Of a DNA stretch of 64,000 nt, positions 25,779 through 34,801 are shown one piece after another. Under the pieces are notes generated by a model. The model searched no databases. It saw only the letters and a program-made list of their open reading frames with translations, and was not told where the DNA came from. How positions within the stretch are numbered: the first letter of the stretch is position 1; every line of letters starts with the position of its first letter. Source of the DNA: Trebonia sp036276115 (lineage in GTDB: Bacteria > Actinomycetota > Actinomycetes > Streptosporangiales > Streptosporangiaceae). A program made the position numbers and the translations under genes. The stretch spans positions 1-64,000 of the forward strand of contig DATBEM010000121.1 in the NCBI GenBank assembly GCA_036276115.1. Reading direction: 5' to 3'.

Positions 25779-26714
25779 CTACACCGAGGACGCGGTGGGC
25801 GCCTGCTGTGCCAGCCGCTCCGCCAGGTCGGCCACCTTTTGCTGGAAGGCCAGGTCGATGAGGTTGTCCGGCACCTTCCCAGGCTTGCCCTTCATGTCGA
25901 TGAACTCGCCGTTGGTGGCGGCCGGGTTGGCCGCGGCGGCCAGGCGCACGACGACCTGGGCCGCCTTCTGCGCGTCGCCGCGCTTCTGGAACCAGCGCGC
26001 CAGCGGGTAGAAGTACTTCCAGGACGGCACCACTTCGACCGTCAGGCCCTGGGTCATCCGGGTCCAGGCGGTGCCCGGGTTGACCGCGGTGACCGTGATC
26101 CGGGTGCTGCCCAGCTCGCGCGGCAGCCCGAGCGCCCACGCGGTGAGCAGGAGCTTGGCCCGCGCGTGGGCCTCGATCCCGACGTAGCTCCCGCTGGCGT
26201 CCAGGTTATCCGTGAGGTCCCCGTGGACCTGCTGCTTGAGCCAGCTGAGCTGGGAGGTGACCACGACGATGCGGGGCTGGGGCGCCGCCGCCAGCAGGGG
26301 GAGCAGGGACTTGGTGACCACGTAGGGGGCCAGGAAGTTCAGCGCCAGCGTCGCCTCATAGCCGTCGGGGGTGAGCGTGCGCTGGGGGAAGATGCCGCCG
26401 ACGTTGTCGACCAGCACGTCCAGGCACTCGCCGAGGCCGAGGGAGCCCAGCCGCTCGGCCACCGCGGCCGCGGCCTGCCGGTCGCCGCCGACGGTCGAGT
26501 GATCGGCCGCGATGAAGTAGGCCCGCCCGCCGCCCGCGGCCGAGATCGAGGAGGCGGCGGCCTCGCCTCTGGCCTGATTGCGCCCGGTGATTAGGACCGT
26601 ATAGCCCTGGGCAGCCAGGCCGAGGGCCGTGTGGTAGCCAATGCCTTCTGTGGCGCCCGTGATCAATGCGACCTGAGATCGGCGGCCGTTACTATCCGTG
26701 GGTGTGTCGCTCAT
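25779..26714 (-). CDS. SDR protein with His in place of catalytic Tyr
   Basis: 311 aa, retinol-dehydrogenase-like SDR. TGATEGIG binds NAD(P), DVLVDNVGG replaces the NNAG element, and Ser154 is in VVVTSQLS. Where relatives have the AYxxSK motif, this one has EAHARAK: His183 and Lys187, so the catalytic Tyr is His. AAGGAACG lies before the ATG. It may bind without reducing, or use another proton donor. A 95-bp gap with a promoter separates it from the TcmI gene. Confidence 0.82.
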   Translation of the reverse strand: MSDTPTDSNGRRSQVALITGATEGIGYHTALGLAAQGYTVLITGRNQARGEAAASSISAAGGGRAYFIAADHSTVGGDRQAAAAVAERLGSLGLGECLDVLVDNVGGIFPQRTLTPDGYEATLALNFLAPYVVTKSLLPLLAAAPQPRIVVVTSQLSWLKQQVHGDLTDNLDASGSYVGIEAHARAKLLLTAWALGLPRELGSTRITVTAVNPGTAWTRMTQGLTVEVVPSWKYFYPLARWFQKRGDAQKAAQVVVRLAAAANPAATNGEFIDMKGKPGKVPDNLIDLAFQQKVADLAERLAQQAPTASSV

Positions 26715-26763
26715 CGTTCCTTGCCTGTCCGCTCGGAGCCGTCATGAGAAGCGAATTACGCTA

Positions 26764-26804
26764 CGATACTATCGCGACACGAAATGATGATGAGCGAAAT
26801 CATC
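26764..26804. promoter_or_regulatory. Two inverted repeats upstream of the SDR at 26714
   Basis: CGATA-C-TATCG (26764-26774) and GATGAT, seven bases, ATCATC (26786-26804) lie in a locally AT-richer stretch between the two leftward genes. They look like regulator sites. A convincing -35/-10 pair was not found. A degenerate CTCATGAC also lies 26 bases before the ATG. Confidence 0.3.
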
Positions 26805-26863
26805 GTGAACTGCACGCCTAATGCGGCCGTGGCCTGCGCAATCAGCGGGCGCAATTATTCCGG

Positions 26864-27484
26864 CTAGTTCCAGGGCGTGCGGCCGCGCGGCTTGTACACC
26901 GACAGCACGGTCGCGACCAGCAGCAGCAGGACGTGCCCGATCGCGTAGGCGTACAGCAGGGCGGGGGTCAGCCGCCCGGCGATGGCGTCGTTGGCCAGCG
27001 CGCCGGTGACCACCGCGTCGGCCAGCACGACGGCGGCCGTGATCGCGATCTTGCCCAGGATCCACCAGTGCCGCAGCAGGCCGTAGCGGGAGCTGAGCGC
27101 GAGGACCGCGCCGGTGGCCGACCCCAGCAGCCCGGCCGGCACGGCCAGCCACGGGCTATTGCCGATCGCCAGGTACAGGGCGCGGGCGGCGGCCGGGTCG
27201 GACGTGCTGCGGGCGACCACGAGGCAGCACAAGACGCCGACCGTGATGCCGAACCAGCCAACCGACGTCAGCACGTGCAGGGTCATCGCGCCCTTGCGGG
27301 CGTGCCCGGGCATCCGGAACAAGGGCCCGCGCGGCGCCCGCGCGGCCGGCGGCCCCTTGACGGCTGGCGCCCCCGCGACGGCGGGCGGCCCGCTGATCGC
27401 GGGCACCCGGTTGACGGCGGGCACCCCGTTGACCGCGGGCACCGCGCGACCGGTGCCCGCCACGTTCGAAGCCTCGGTCATCAT
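26864..27484 (-). CDS. DUF2269-like four-helix membrane protein
   Basis: 206 aa from the ATG at 27484, which follows a GGGGG run; GTG at 27493 is an alternative. The N-terminal 55 residues are a low-complexity repeat of the type PAVxGVPAVNRVPAIS. Four membrane helices follow: LHVLTSVGWFGITVGVLCCL, WLAVPAGLLGSATGAVLAL, ILGKIAITAAVVLADAVVTG and YAYAIGHVLLLLVATVLSVY. HVLTSVGWFG with a later helix pair fits DUF2269. The function is unknown. It lies 37 bp behind the GNAT gene. Confidence 0.65.
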   Translation of the reverse strand: MMTEASNVAGTGRAVPAVNGVPAVNRVPAISGPPAVAGAPAVKGPPAARAPRGPLFRMPGHARKGAMTLHVLTSVGWFGITVGVLCCLVVARSTSDPAAARALYLAIGNSPWLAVPAGLLGSATGAVLALSSRYGLLRHWWILGKIAITAAVVLADAVVTGALANDAIAGRLTPALLYAYAIGHVLLLLVATVLSVYKPRGRTPWN

Positions 27485-27521
27485 GGCCCCCACAGGTGAT
27501 CGCCGGACGGAAGCACGGCCC

Positions 27522-28373
27522 TTACCGGTCGGCGGGCGGGCCGAACTTGACGTCGGCCAGCTCGCTCGCCGCCTCGTACCCGACGGCGCGCATCGCGGCC
27601 CCGACCTGCGGATTCGCCCGGTCGGTGATGGAGATGCACGCGTATCCCTGTTCCAGTAGCTGCTTGGTGACGGCGGCCATGACCGCGGTCCCGTACCACG
27701 CGTCGCGGTGCTCGGGCGAGGCGTACCCGCCGTGCACGAGGACCACGTTCTCGGCCGGGGCGGCGTGCCCGATGACGGCGGCGAGCTGGCCGCCGGTGGC
27801 CCACACGTAGAGCCGGCCGCCGGAAAGCTGCTCGGTGACCTGCTGGCGCGCGACGGCCTCGGGCGAGGGCAGCCCGGCGGCGGTCAGGACCGCGGTGATC
27901 CACCCGGCCAGGGCCGGGGCCTCGTCCGGGGCCGCCCGGCGCAGCTCGCCGGGGGGCCACTCGGCCAGCTTGACCTCGCGCGCCTGCGACACCAGGAGCG
28001 TCCGCCGCGGCCCGGCCGCGGCCCCGGTCAGCTCTAGCCAGCGGGCGGCGAAGGCGGACACGGCCTCGGTCGGGCCGTTGACGCCGGGCAGCGCGGCGGA
28101 CTCATCGGCCAGCGCCGCCGCCAGGGCCGCGGCCGCGGCGGGCGGCATCGCGGTGACCGTCGCGGGCAGCGGGGGCGGCCAGCGCACGGCGCCCAGGACC
28201 GAGCCCTTGTCCTCGGCCCAGCCGTAGACGGCGGGCGCGGTGCCCTTGGCGTGCCCCGCCTGCTGCGCCGCGATCGAGGTGAGCAGCACGTTGTTGGCGA
28301 CCGGGGACTTCACGAGCCAGGGACCCGCAGCCGCGATGAACCGGTCCAGGTCCTGGGTGACGTTTATCCGCAT
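27522..28373 (-). CDS. GNAT-family acetyltransferase
   Basis: 283 aa. The N-terminal half is a degenerate GNAT-like domain. The C-terminal half carries a typical GNAT core: VVLVHGGYASPEHRDAWYGTAVMAAVTKQL, with GYACISITDRANPQVGAAMRAVGYE matching the acyl-CoA binding end. The ATG at 28373 follows the shared promoter motif with a six-base gap and has no Shine-Dalgarno. It may acetylate a pathway amine or serve self-protection. Neither is shown by the sequence. Confidence 0.8.
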   Translation of the reverse strand: MRINVTQDLDRFIAAAGPWLVKSPVANNVLLTSIAAQQAGHAKGTAPAVYGWAEDKGSVLGAVRWPPPLPATVTAMPPAAAAALAAALADESAALPGVNGPTEAVSAFAARWLELTGAAAGPRRTLLVSQAREVKLAEWPPGELRRAAPDEAPALAGWITAVLTAAGLPSPEAVARQQVTEQLSGGRLYVWATGGQLAAVIGHAAPAENVVLVHGGYASPEHRDAWYGTAVMAAVTKQLLEQGYACISITDRANPQVGAAMRAVGYEAASELADVKFGPPADR

Positions 28374-28379
28374 GGGGCA

Positions 28380-28412
28380 AGCGTGGCCAGTGGGCGTTCC
28401 TACCGTCGTGAG
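28380..28412 (-). promoter_or_regulatory. Shared cluster promoter of the GNAT operon
   Basis: Minus strand CTCACGAC (28412 to 28405), 19 bases, CACGCT (28385 to 28380), six bases, ATG. Around it GGGAC upstream and GTAGG downstream also match the TcmI promoter. Confidence 0.65.
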
Positions 28413-28463
28413 TCGCAGGTCCCGTCCGGGCCGGGAAACGGCCGCGCGAGGAAGGGCACCGGG

Positions 28464-28496
28464 CTCACGACGCAGGGTCCCGGAACGGCCAAGACT
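28464..28496 (+). promoter_or_regulatory. Shared cluster promoter of the KS/beta-branching operon
   Basis: CTCACGAC (28464-28471), 19 bases, AAGACT (28491-28496), seven bases, ATG at 28504. It stands back-to-back with the GNAT promoter, so the two divergent operons carry one copy each. Confidence 0.65.
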
Positions 28497-28503
28497 TGGC
28501 TTC

Positions 28504-31350
28504 ATGGGTGGAACTCTGGATAGATCGCAAGATCAGCCGGACCGGGAGGGGCCGGGCACTGACGTTCCCGTCGCGGTGGTCGGCATGGCGGCCCGGGCAG
28601 CCGGCGCTCCCAGCCTCGGCCAGCTGTGGCGGCTCCTCGAATCCGGCCAGCATGTCATCGGTGACATCCCGGCCGACCGGCTGCCCGGATTCGACGCCGA
28701 GCGCCTGGCGGCGAACGCGCCGCGGGCCGCGCTCCTGGACCGCATCGACACCTTCGACGCCGGGTTCTTCGGGCTGTCGCCGCGCCAGGCGGCCTACACC
28801 GACCCGCGCCAGCGCCTGCTGCTGGAGGAAACCTGGCACGCGCTGGAGGACGCCGGCATCGCCCCGGGCGCGCTGGCGGGCCCGGGAACCGGCGTGTACG
28901 TGGGCACGATGGGCGCCGACTTCCGGCTGCGGTGCGACGGGCTGGGCGCCATTGACCAGTACACCGCGTCCGGGACCATGGACGCCTTCCTGGCCAACCG
29001 GATCTCCTACTACTTCGACGCCCGCGGGTGCAGCACCGAGGTCAACACCGCCTGCTCGTCCGGGCTGACCGCCGCCGTCCAGGCGGCCTGGGCGCTGGCC
29101 GCGGGCCACGTCGACGTGGCCATCGTGGGCGGGGTCAGCGTGCTCTGCCACGGCTTTGACCAGGAGGCGCTGCTGCGGGCGGGCCTGCTGTCCCCCAGCG
29201 GCCAGTCGCGCCCGTTCAGCGAGGAGGCCGACGGCTACGTGCGGGGCGAGGGGGTCGCGGTCGTCGTGCTCAAGCGGCTGGCCGACGCCCAGCGCGACGG
29301 GGACCCGATCCGGGCGGTGATCCGGGGCGCGTCCCAGACTCACGACGGCCGGTCCGGGGGCCAGTTCAGCCCGACCGCGCAAACGCAGGCGGAGCTGATC
29401 CGCCGGACCGCCCGGCGGGCCGGGATCGCGCCGGCCGACCTGGGCTACGTCGAGGCCCACGCGACCGGGACCAAGCTCGGTGACCAGGCGGAGGCGACCG
29501 GGCTGGTCCAGGCGCTGGCGGGCGCGGCCCGGGCGGCGGGGCCCGACGGCCGCCTCTGGGTCGGCGCGCTCAAGGCCACGATCGGGCACACTGAGGGCGC
29601 GGCCGGGTTGTTCGGCCTGGTCAAGGCGATCCTGGTGCTGGAGAACGACCTCATCCCGGCGATCCCGGGACTGGTCACGCCGCGGGCCAGCGTGGCCGGG
29701 CTGGGATCGCTGCTCGGGCTGCCGACCGCGCCGGTCCCGTGGCCGCGCGCCGCCGGGCAGCGCCGGGTGGCGGGCGTAAGCTCGTTCGGGCTGGGCGGGG
29801 CCAACGCGCACGTGGTGCTGACCGACCCGCCCGGCCCGCCCGCCGCCGGGGTCATTCCGGGCGGCCGGGGAGCGCGGGCCCTGCCCCTGTCGGCCGGCAC
29901 CCCGGCCGCCCTCGACGCGCTGGCGGCGGCGCTGCGCGCCTGGCTGCGGGAGCACCCCGGGGCGGACATCCCCGCCGTGGCGGCGACCTTGCAGGCGGGC
30001 CGGGCGGCGCTCCCGTGCCGGACGGTCCTGGCGGCCGATGGCACCACGGCCAGCGCCAGTGCCACCGGGGACAGTGCCACCGACGACAGTGCCAACCCGG
30101 TGACGGCGGCGTTCCTGGCGGGCGAGGACGCGGACTGGGCCGCCCTGTGGGAGGGCGGGCGGCCCCGGCGGGTCGGCGGCCTGCCGCTGTACCCGTTCGA
30201 GGCGCAGAGCCACTGGCCGCGGGCCGAGCGCCCGCCCGAGCCGCTGCCGCCCCGGCCGCCACTGCCGCCACGCCCGCGGGCCACGGCGGCTCCCGCCACG
30301 ACGCAGGGGCCGGCCACTCCCCTGCGCCGGGCGGCCGCGGAGCTGACCGGACTGGTCCGGCTGGCCCCCCTCGTCCCCGCCCCGCAGGCAGCCCCGGCCG
30401 GACCGCCGATCCCGGCCACACCACCCCAGGCAACGATCTCTCAGCCAGCGACATCGCCCGCCCCGGCCGCACCGCCTCACCTGGCACCGTCGCCCATCGC
30501 GGCCGCACCGCCCCGCCTGGACGCACTGCCCGTCCCGGCCGCACCGTCCGCTCCGGCCACGCCGACGACCACATTCGCGCCCCCCGCGCCGGTCGCCCCG
30601 AGTCCCCCGCCCGGCCTGGGCATCTCCCCTCCGCCGGCCACGCCATCATCCCCGGCCGCACCGCCGGCTCCAGCCACGCCGCCCGGGCCAGCACCGGCCA
30701 CGCCAACGGCATCGGTGCCCCCGGCTACGGCCCCGCCGCCGGGGACACGGCCGGCCCCGGATGCCGGGGAGCTGGCCCGGGTCATCGCCGCCCTCGCGGC
30801 CCAGGTGCTGTACCTGCCGCCGGAGGAGGTGACGCTGGACGGGGACCTGGTCGCGGCGGGCCTGGACTCCGTCCTGGCAGTCGAGTTCACCCAGCTCGTG
30901 GGGGGCAAGACCGGCCTCGACGTGCGCACCGAGCAGATCTACGCCACCCGGACCAGCCGCGCGCTGGCGGCCGAGCTGGCCCGCCCGCCCGGCGGCGCCG
31001 AGCCGCCGGGCGCGTCCCCGCCGGATCCCTGGCCACAGCCGCCGGCGGCTGTGGCCGGGGATCCGGAGCCGGCCTCCGGACCGGGCGCCGCGGGCGGCCA
31101 GCCGGACCTGGGCCAGCTCACCCAGCGGCTGCGCAAGCTGGCGGGCGAGTGCCTTTACCTGCCCGAGGACGAGATCGGCACTGGCACCGAGCTGTCCGCC
31201 CTCGGGCTGGACTCGGTGCTGGCGGTCGAGTTCCTGGCCAAGCTCAACGCCGAGCTCGGGGCCGCCCTCACCCTGGCCCAGATGCACGAGGGGCGAACGC
31301 TCCGCGGCCTGGCCGCGGTGCTCTCCCAGGCCGGCGGTGATGGGCGATGA
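28504..31350 (+). CDS. AT-less modular PKS protein: KS-linker-ACP-ACP
   Basis: 948 aa. A type I-like ketosynthase occupies residues 20-440 with Cys184 (NTACSSG), His319 (EAHATGT) and His362 (KATIGHTEG). A post-KS linker ending LPLYPFEAQSHW replaces an AT domain, as in trans-AT PKSs. A Pro/Ala-rich stretch (about 570-755) follows. Then come two ACPs with phosphopantetheine Ser789 and Ser904, both in GLDSVLAVEF. No KR, DH or ER is present, so the product should be a beta-ketoacyl-ACP such as acetoacetyl-ACP. Tandem ACPs and the HMG-synthase cassette just downstream mark it as a beta-branching module. The ATG is placed by the promoter seven bases upstream. Confidence 0.93.
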   Translation: MGGTLDRSQDQPDREGPGTDVPVAVVGMAARAAGAPSLGQLWRLLESGQHVIGDIPADRLPGFDAERLAANAPRAALLDRIDTFDAGFFGLSPRQAAYTDPRQRLLLEETWHALEDAGIAPGALAGPGTGVYVGTMGADFRLRCDGLGAIDQYTASGTMDAFLANRISYYFDARGCSTEVNTACSSGLTAAVQAAWALAAGHVDVAIVGGVSVLCHGFDQEALLRAGLLSPSGQSRPFSEEADGYVRGEGVAVVVLKRLADAQRDGDPIRAVIRGASQTHDGRSGGQFSPTAQTQAELIRRTARRAGIAPADLGYVEAHATGTKLGDQAEATGLVQALAGAARAAGPDGRLWVGALKATIGHTEGAAGLFGLVKAILVLENDLIPAIPGLVTPRASVAGLGSLLGLPTAPVPWPRAAGQRRVAGVSSFGLGGANAHVVLTDPPGPPAAGVIPGGRGARALPLSAGTPAALDALAAALRAWLREHPGADIPAVAATLQAGRAALPCRTVLAADGTTASASATGDSATDDSANPVTAAFLAGEDADWAALWEGGRPRRVGGLPLYPFEAQSHWPRAERPPEPLPPRPPLPPRPRATAAPATTQGPATPLRRAAAELTGLVRLAPLVPAPQAAPAGPPIPATPPQATISQPATSPAPAAPPHLAPSPIAAAPPRLDALPVPAAPSAPATPTTTFAPPAPVAPSPPPGLGISPPPATPSSPAAPPAPATPPGPAPATPTASVPPATAPPPGTRPAPDAGELARVIAALAAQVLYLPPEEVTLDGDLVAAGLDSVLAVEFTQLVGGKTGLDVRTEQIYATRTSRALAAELARPPGGAEPPGASPPDPWPQPPAAVAGDPEPASGPGAAGGQPDLGQLTQRLRKLAGECLYLPEDEIGTGTELSALGLDSVLAVEFLAKLNAELGAALTLAQMHEGRTLRGLAAVLSQAGGDGR

Positions 31351-31595
31351 CCTGGGATGAAGTGCTCAGCGTGGTCCAGGACGAGACCGCCACGGTGCTC
31401 CCGGGGGTGACCGCCCGGCAGGTCACGCCGGACGTCACCCTGTCCGAGCTGGGAGCCAACTCCCTGGACCGGATGGACATCGTGGTCGGCAGCCAGGACG
31501 TCCTCGGCGTCAGCGTCCCGGCGGCCGCCTTCGCCGACGTCGGCAACGTGCGGCAGCTCGTCGACGTGCTGCACGGCCACTGCGGGACGACATGA
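31347..31595 (+). CDS. Donor ACP of the beta-branching cassette
   Basis: 82 aa. Ser39 in ELGANSLDRMDIV takes the phosphopantetheine; the GANSLDR form is characteristic of free ACPs that give acetyl groups to HMG synthase-like enzymes. Malonyl loaded here would be decarboxylated to acetyl by the next protein. The start overlaps the KS-ACP-ACP stop (ATGA), and its stop overlaps the next start. Confidence 0.92.
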   Translation: MTWDEVLSVVQDETATVLPGVTARQVTPDVTLSELGANSLDRMDIVVGSQDVLGVSVPAAAFADVGNVRQLVDVLHGHCGTT

Positions 31596-32806
31596 CCGCA
31601 GTCGACGCCGTCATCACCGCGATGGCCGTCCGCACCAGCGTGGGCGACACCATCGAGGAGCTCGCGGCCGCGCTGCGCGACGGCCGGGGCGGCATCCGGG
31701 CGGCCTCGCTGCCGGATGCCGCCCGGGTGTCGGCGGCGGCGTACCTGCCCGGACCGGCCGACGAGCCCGAGCTGGTGCTGAGCGGGCGGTCCACCCGTCC
31801 CACCCGGACCGCCGTCCGGGTGGCGCGGGAGGCCGCCACCGCGGCCGGGCTCGGCCCCGGCGCCCTCGCCCGGACCGCGATCGTCATCGGCGGCAACAAC
31901 CTCGCGCTGGACTACCAGGCTCAGGTGGCGGTCCGCATGAGCTGCGGGGACGGGCGCGTGCGGCCCTCGCACGCGCTCGCCCACCTGGACGTGGACGCGG
32001 TGGGGGCGGTGAGCGAGGCGACCGGCGCCACCGCCGAGGGCTGCCTGATCGGCGGGGCGTCGGCCAGCGGGACGCTGGCGCTGATCCACGCCTGCCGCCT
32101 GCTCGCGCTCGACGCGGCCGATCACTGCCTGGTCGTGGGAGCGCTGGCGGAGCTGTCGGTGGCCGAGTACCGGGCGCTGGCCGACAGCGGCGCGCTGGCG
32201 GCGGCCAGCGACGAGCCGCCCGGGGACGTGTGCCGCCCGTTCGACTCCGGCCGCCGCGGCTTCGTGCACGGGCACGGCACCGCCGCGGTGGTGCTGGAGC
32301 GGGCCGGCACCGCCCGCGCGCGCGGCGCGCGGCCGCTGGCGGCGATCACCGGGCTGGCCCAGCGGCTCGACGGCAAGCGCGGCACCCGCCCGAGCGCCGA
32401 CGGCCAGGCGGCGACGATCGCCGCCGCGCTGGAGTCGGCCGGCCTGCTGCCGGGCGACGTGGACTACGTGAACGCGCACGCGACCGGGTCGCAGCTGGGG
32501 GACGCGACCGAGGCCGAGTCCCTGGCCCGCGTGTTCGGGGCCGGGCCGCTCGTCAACGCGACCAAGGAGCTGACCGGGCACTGCCTGTCGGGCTCGGGGG
32601 TCATCGAGGCGGTCGCCACCGTGATCCAGCTTCGCGATGGCTTCTGCCACCCCAACCCCAACCTGCGGTCACCCGCCGACCCCCGGGTCAGCTACGTCGG
32701 CCGCAAGGCGGTTGACGCGCCCCTGCGGGTGGCCCTCAGCACGAGCTTCGCCTTCAGCGGGATCAACTCCGCGATCATCGTGACCAGGAGCGTGCAGGAT
32801 GACTGA
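31592..32806 (+). CDS. Decarboxylating ketosynthase (Cys to Ser) of the HCS cassette
   Basis: 404 aa thiolase fold. The nucleophilic Cys is Ser157 in LIGGASASG, while NAHATGS and the later Lys/His region KELTGHCLSG are kept. This pattern defines the KS-like decarboxylases that make acetyl-ACP from malonyl-ACP for beta-branching. Overlaps with both neighbours show strict operon structure. Confidence 0.92.
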   Translation: MTAVDAVITAMAVRTSVGDTIEELAAALRDGRGGIRAASLPDAARVSAAAYLPGPADEPELVLSGRSTRPTRTAVRVAREAATAAGLGPGALARTAIVIGGNNLALDYQAQVAVRMSCGDGRVRPSHALAHLDVDAVGAVSEATGATAEGCLIGGASASGTLALIHACRLLALDAADHCLVVGALAELSVAEYRALADSGALAAASDEPPGDVCRPFDSGRRGFVHGHGTAAVVLERAGTARARGARPLAAITGLAQRLDGKRGTRPSADGQAATIAAALESAGLLPGDVDYVNAHATGSQLGDATEAESLARVFGAGPLVNATKELTGHCLSGSGVIEAVATVIQLRDGFCHPNPNLRSPADPRVSYVGRKAVDAPLRVALSTSFAFSGINSAIIVTRSVQDD

Positions 32807-34037
32807 CGATCGCCTGACCAGCGTCGGCATCGAGTCGGTGGGTGTGTACTGCGGCGTGGCGGCCGTTGACGTCCCGGCCCTGTTCCGGGCGCGGGGGCTG
32901 GATGACAAGCGCCGGGAGAACCTGATGATGCGGCGCAAGAGCGTCGCGCTGCCGTGCGAGGACGTGGTCACGTTCGCCGCCACGGCGGCCCGGCCCCTGC
33001 TCGACGCGCTGACGCCGCCGGAGCGGGCCGCGATCGAGCTCGTCGTCGTCGGCACCGAGTCGGCGGTGGACTGGGGCCGGTCGGCCAGCAGCTTCCTGCA
33101 CGGCCTGCTCGGCCTGGGCCGGTCCTGCCGGCTGTTCGAGGTCAAGCAGGCCTGCTACGGCGGCATGGCCGCCCTGCAGACCGCGTGCGCGCTGATCGCG
33201 GCCAGCCCCCGGCCGGGGGCGCGGGCGCTGGTGGTCGGGGCCGACGTGGCCAGCCCGATGCGCGAGACCTACATGGAGCCGAGCCAGGGCGCCGGGGCGG
33301 TGGCGTTGCTGGTCGGGCGGGCGCCGCGGGTCGCCGTGCCCGACCCCGGCGCTTACGGCTGCTACAGCTACGACGCGGGCGACGGGATGCGGCCGCTGCG
33401 CGAGCACGACATCTTCGACGTGGACCTGTCCCTGCTCACCTACCTGGACTGCCTGCGGCACTCGTGGGCGGAGTACGCGACCGTGGTGGACGGGGCCGAC
33501 ATCGTGGACACCTTCCACCGGCTGGCCCTGCACACCCCGTTCGCCGGGATGGTCAAGGGCGCGCACCGGTCGCTGCTGCGGTCGCTGCGGCGGCTGCCGG
33601 AGGCGGGGATCGAGGACGACTTCGCCATGCGGGTGCAGCCCTCGCTGGTGTACCCGTCCGAGGTCGGCAACATCTACTCCGGGACCCTGCTGCTCGCGCT
33701 GGCCAGCAGCATCGAGCACACCCCGGACGAGGGGTACCGGACCGGGCTGTTCAGCTACGGGTCGGGCTGCGCGTCGGAGTTCGCCAGCGCGGTGATCCCG
33801 GCCGGGGCGCGGGCGGCGGTGGCCCAGGCCCAGATCGCGGGCCAGCTCGACGCCCGCGCCGACCTCAGCGTGGCTGCCTACGACCAGGTCATCGAGCAGA
33901 CGCCCGCGGCCGGGACCGAGGACGCCAAGCTCGGCCCGCAGGCGGCTGACGAGCTCACCGGGGGCAGGCTCAGCGCGCGCAAGGCAGCGGTGCTCAGCTC
34001 GGTCCGGGGCTTTCGCCGGGAGTACGCGTGGACGTAG
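32799..34037 (+). CDS. HMG-CoA synthase-like enzyme (HCS) for beta-branching
   Basis: 412 aa. Cys119 in EVKQACYGG is the acyl-enzyme nucleophile and His245 in HTPFAGMVKGAH is the second catalytic residue. PSQGAGAVALLVG and YPSEVGNIYSG are also family marks. It adds acetyl from the donor ACP to the beta-keto group on the tandem ACPs, giving an HMG-ACP. This is a secondary-metabolite HCS rather than mevalonate HMGS, judged by its cassette; no other mevalonate gene is present. Confidence 0.95.
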   Translation: MTDDRLTSVGIESVGVYCGVAAVDVPALFRARGLDDKRRENLMMRRKSVALPCEDVVTFAATAARPLLDALTPPERAAIELVVVGTESAVDWGRSASSFLHGLLGLGRSCRLFEVKQACYGGMAALQTACALIAASPRPGARALVVGADVASPMRETYMEPSQGAGAVALLVGRAPRVAVPDPGAYGCYSYDAGDGMRPLREHDIFDVDLSLLTYLDCLRHSWAEYATVVDGADIVDTFHRLALHTPFAGMVKGAHRSLLRSLRRLPEAGIEDDFAMRVQPSLVYPSEVGNIYSGTLLLALASSIEHTPDEGYRTGLFSYGSGCASEFASAVIPAGARAAVAQAQIAGQLDARADLSVAAYDQVIEQTPAAGTEDAKLGPQAADELTGGRLSARKAAVLSSVRGFRREYAWT

Positions 34038-34801
34038 CCGCCGGTACCGCCGGCAAGGGGGCCACCGCGGTGCGGGTGGCCCGCCACGAGACCCACGTGG
34101 AGCTGACCCTGGGCGCCGCCGAGCGCGGCAATCCCCTCGACGACGCGCTGGTCACGCAGCTCATCGCGGCCCTGGACGAGGCCGCGGCCGACCCCCGGTG
34201 CCGGGCCGCCCTGATCAGCGCCGAGGGGCCGCACTTCTGCCGCGGGCTGGACCTTGGCCGCCTCCCGCCGCAGTGGCTGGAGCAGGCCACGCTGCCCCCG
34301 TGGCGGGCCTTCACCCGGCTGCGGGAGGCCCCGCTGGTCACCGTCGCGCTGGTAGACGGGCAGGCGACCGGCGGCGGGGTCGCCCTGGCGGCGGCGTGCG
34401 ACCTGGTCGCGACCGGCCGGGACGCGAGCTTCCGCTTCACCGAGCTGCTGCTCGGGCTGGTGCCGGGCATGGCCTTCCCCTTCGTCGCGGACCGGGTCGG
34501 CCCGCACCAGGCCTGGGGAATGGCGTTGCGCGCGCACCCGGTCGGGCCGGACGAGGCACTGCGCACCGGGCTGGCCGACCTGGCCTACCCGGCCGCCCGG
34601 GACGGGGCGCGCGAGATCCTGGCGATGCTGCGGCGCATCACCCCGGACACGGTGCGGGCGGCCAAGCGGCTGCGCGACGACCTCTACCCGCGCCCGGCCG
34701 GGATGGCCGAGACGGCCTGCCGGGCCACGGCCGAACGGCTGCGGGACCCCGACGTGCGCGCGCGGATCGCCGGGTTCCGCGCCGCCGGGGCATTGTCGTG
34801 A
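34028..34801 (+). CDS. ECH1, HMG-ACP dehydratase (crotonase fold)
   Basis: 257 aa. Crotonase elements: SAEGPHFCRGLDL around residues 65-77 as first oxyanion region, ATGGGVALAAACDLVATG as second, and FTELLLGLVPGMAFPFV. In this position the enzyme removes water from HMG-ACP to give 3-methylglutaconyl-ACP. The GTG start lies inside the HCS gene with a 10-base overlap. The pairing with the next crotonase fixes the role. Confidence 0.88.
   Translation: MDVAAGTAGKGATAVRVARHETHVELTLGAAERGNPLDDALVTQLIAALDEAAADPRCRAALISAEGPHFCRGLDLGRLPPQWLEQATLPPWRAFTRLREAPLVTVALVDGQATGGGVALAAACDLVATGRDASFRFTELLLGLVPGMAFPFVADRVGPHQAWGMALRAHPVGPDEALRTGLADLAYPAARDGAREILAMLRRITPDTVRAAKRLRDDLYPRPAGMAETACRATAERLRDPDVRARIAGFRAAGALS

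Noticed and set aside
11850..28373. Reading the locus as a plain spore-pigment cluster
   Set aside because: TcmI, SchA/CurD, TcmN-like and cupin proteins fit, but dedicated ACC genes, E1 subunits, the HCS cassette, trans-AT and a DrrAB exporter go well beyond whiE-type loci.
29339..29346. Additional CTCACGAC copy
   Set aside because: It lies inside the KS coding sequence and encodes the conserved His-Asp-Gly of the KS fold; no -10 or gene start follows.
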